Positions 61,649 to 64,000 of a stretch of 64,000 nt of DNA are shown piece after piece (position 1 is the first letter of the stretch; each line of letters starts with the position of its first letter). A program made the translations under genes and the position numbers. The DNA lies in the NCBI GenBank assembly GCA_902806565.1, contig CADCXA010000014.1, positions 247,382-311,381 of the forward strand, in the 5' to 3' direction. Origin of the DNA: Hypoxylon rubiginosum. Its lineage: Eukaryota > Ascomycota > Sordariomycetes > Xylariales > Hypoxylaceae. The notes under the pieces are model-generated. The model saw only the letters and a list, made by a program, of their open reading frames with translations. It made no database searches and had not been told where the DNA came from.

Positions 61649-64000
61649 AAACTTAAAAACCTAGTAAATTAAAACTTAGATATTTAATAATAAAACCAAG
61701 ATATTAAAATTTTTAAAAGTTTAAACTTACACTTAAAATAATCATTTAAATAATTATATATTATAAAATATAAAATTAAAAGAATTTAGTTAATATTATA
61801 AACATTAATATAAAAATATATATTAATATATTTTAAAAAAAAAGATTTATTTAAAATATTAAAAATTTTAATTTTATAGACCAGATTATTTTTAATTTAA
61901 TTAAATATTAAATAAAGTTAGTAAAAAAATCTTATATTTTAAAAAAATAAATTCTTTAAAAATATTTATAAAACTTATTTTATTAATTTAATTTATTATT
62001 TTAATGATAAGATTTTTATTTAAACTAATAGTAATATTTTTATAAAAAATATAATTATTTATTAATAACTTAATTAATAACTTAATTAATACTTTAAAAA
62101 ATATAGATTTTAAAAATAATATATTATACTTTTTAAAAAGCCTGTTAAAAAATATAAAAATAAAACTAAAAAAAGTTATTTAAAAAACCTTATATATGTT
62201 TTTAAAATAAAACTTTTTATTTAATAGTTTTTTTTTATAATTAATAAATTATTTACTACTTACTTTTTTATTTATTCTTTTTAAAAAAAACTTTCCTAAG
62301 TATTTATTAAATATTTTAAAATTAAATATAAACCTTATTAACCTTATTATTATTAATATAAAAAACTAAAGCCTTAAAAACATTTCTAAGAAATTAATTA
62401 AAATTAATTATAATATTAACTTTATTTAAAAATAATTTTTACTTAATATTTTTTTTTTATTATATTTTAAAATAATTTTATTTTAATAGTTATATTAACT
62501 CGTAATTTTACTATTTTAAATAATATAAAGTTAACCGTAATTATTAATATAACTACTAATAACTTAAAAATTATAAGTTAAAAAAAAAGTTATATAAAAA
62601 TATATTTATATTTTTTTTTTTTTATTATAAACTTAAGGTAATAAAAAAATATCCAGTTTAATAAATTTTATATATCTTAATAACTGTTTAATTTTAATTA
62701 GTATTTTATTTAACTTAAATATATTAATTAATTTAAAATTTTTAAAGCTTTTAAATTTATATTTTTTTTAAAAATTAAATATAAAGTTAAGGCTTTAATT
62801 TTTAAATATATTACTTAAAAAAAAGTAAAAAACAAGTTTAAAAAAGTTTTTAATATTATTAACTTAAAATCACATTTAATAATCTAAGATTAAATTAATA
62901 TTTTAAAAAAAAAAATAAAAGATATAAATTTTTTTAAAGTAATTAATAATTTAATTTTTAATTATAAAATTATTATATTTAAAACTAAATTATAAGATAA
63001 ATTAATTAGTAATAACGCTTATTTTTATATATTATAAAAGCTTTTATATTTAATTATTAAAAAATAACTAGTTATTTATATTAAAAAAAGTTTTAATAAT
63101 TTAAAGGTTATAAATTTTAAAAACTTTAAAAAAATAATGTTTAAATAAACGAACTTTTATTTATAGATTTTTAATATAAATAAAAATAAAATTATTATTA
63201 ATTATATTAAATATAATTTAAATAATAAAAATAATAATAATATTATTAATTAAAAAGCTTAAAAAATTAAAATTAATATTTAAACTTTATTAAAATCTGC
63301 TATAAAAAAAAGCTTATTTTTACCACTTTTAGTTAATAAAATTAAAAAGTTTATTAAGTAGTTTTTTAAAATAAAAATCTAAAATATTAATTTAAAAAAA
63401 AAATTTAAAAATATAAAAAATAAGTTTTATAATTTTAATTTTTATTTTAATAATTAAAATTTATATTAAATTAAAATTATTATATTAATTAATATATTAA
63501 ATATAAGAGATTTTCTTTTTAATTTATAAATTAATTAAACTAAGTTATTAACTAGTTAATTTTTACCAAATTACTAATAAATATTTAATTTAAAATATAT
63601 AAATTTAAAGTTAAATTATAACTTTTAAAACTGTTATTTTTATAAAAATATTTTTTATTTTATAGTAAGTTATAAAATAGTTAAATATTTAAATAATAAT
63701 AATATTTTATATTATAATTATATAGGTAAAAAATATGTTTTAAAAAAGATAATAAAAAATATAGAACTTTTAAATATTTTAATCTTTAAATATATTATTA
63801 TTAAAATATATTATTAAAAAGTTTTTATTAAAAAAAATATCCTTAATTATATTAAAAAATATAACTTAAATAATAATTTAATTATTTATTATATAAAATA
63901 TTACTAAATATAAATTAAAATCTTTTATAAAATATAAATAAATAAATAAAAAAAAATTTATAAAAACCTTATTTATAAAAAAATTTAAATTAAATTAATA

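Larger units (their letters stand above)
52560..64000. other. RIP-saturated AT-rich block, about 95% A+T, open at window end
   Basis: From about 52560 to the window edge sampled lines hold only about 3-6 G or C per 60 bases. There is no open frame of about 60 codons or more in any of the six frames. Remaining C is nearly always followed by T, C or G, and TpG is likewise scarce, while TpA is very abundant. Loss of CpA with gain of TpA is the mark of RIP (C-to-T on repeated DNA). The original content was therefore probably repetitive, such as nested transposons, but no transposon protein can be read now. Such blocks are usually heterochromatic and can form centromeres or subtelomeres; which applies here cannot be told. 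Confidence 0.88.

Noticed and set aside
52560..64000. Mitochondrial origin of the AT-rich block
   Set aside because: Mitochondrial DNA of fungi is usually about 70-75% A+T and carries readable genes, tRNAs and GC clusters; this block is near 95% A+T, has no readable gene, and shows CpA loss typical of RIP.

Overview
This window looks like nuclear DNA of a filamentous ascomycete (Pezizomycotina). The evidence is short GT-AG introns (about 49-118 bp) in nearly every gene, a fungal Pkc1 with the full HR1-C2-C1-C1-kinase layout, a She9/Mdm33 mitochondrial protein, a HET-domain protein, fungal-type rhodopsin-domain and DUF3433-like membrane proteins, a DMATS prenyltransferase, and a strong repeat-induced point mutation (RIP) signature. 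A Sordariomycete is likely; a finer placement (for example Xylariales) is only a guess.

Layout. 1-8.9 kb is gene-poor: a secreted SMP-30-like beta-propeller protein, an intact retinol-dehydrogenase-like SDR, a small unknown protein, a frameshifted pyroglutamyl-peptidase-like gene and a decayed small gene. 9-29.8 kb is housekeeping: a CaCA-family cation/H+ exchanger, a DHA1-type MFS transporter, a decayed orphan gene, a four-helix proline-rich membrane protein, protein kinase C (pkc1), She9/Mdm33, an HAD phosphatase and a second MFS transporter. 30-35 kb holds a DUF3433-like relic and a five-exon seven-helix rhodopsin-domain protein.

36.3-49.1 kb reads as a small, partly dead secondary-metabolite locus, all on the + strand: nitrilase, DMATS-type aromatic prenyltransferase and FAD/NADPH monooxygenase (all intact), then an Ayr1-like SDR relic carrying two copies of a MITE-like element, and a cytochrome P450 whose two in-frame stops are both TAG, as C-to-T mutation of CAG would give. 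The intact trio could act on an aromatic or indole substrate, with the SDR and P450 once tailoring the product; this is inference from context. A HET-domain gene (50.0-52.1 kb) is the last gene.

From about 52.56 kb to the end (11.4 kb) the DNA is roughly 95% A+T, contains no open frame of note, and has C and G almost only outside CpA/TpG. It is a RIP-saturated AT block. Its edge carries a perfect TTGGCGGTTT inverted repeat and a decaying array of CCGCCAAA-type 9-mers, probably the end of a mutated transposon.

Multi-exon genes are given as one span with exon coordinates in the text. Intron boundaries were chosen by GT-AG sites, reading phase and protein continuity, without transcript data.
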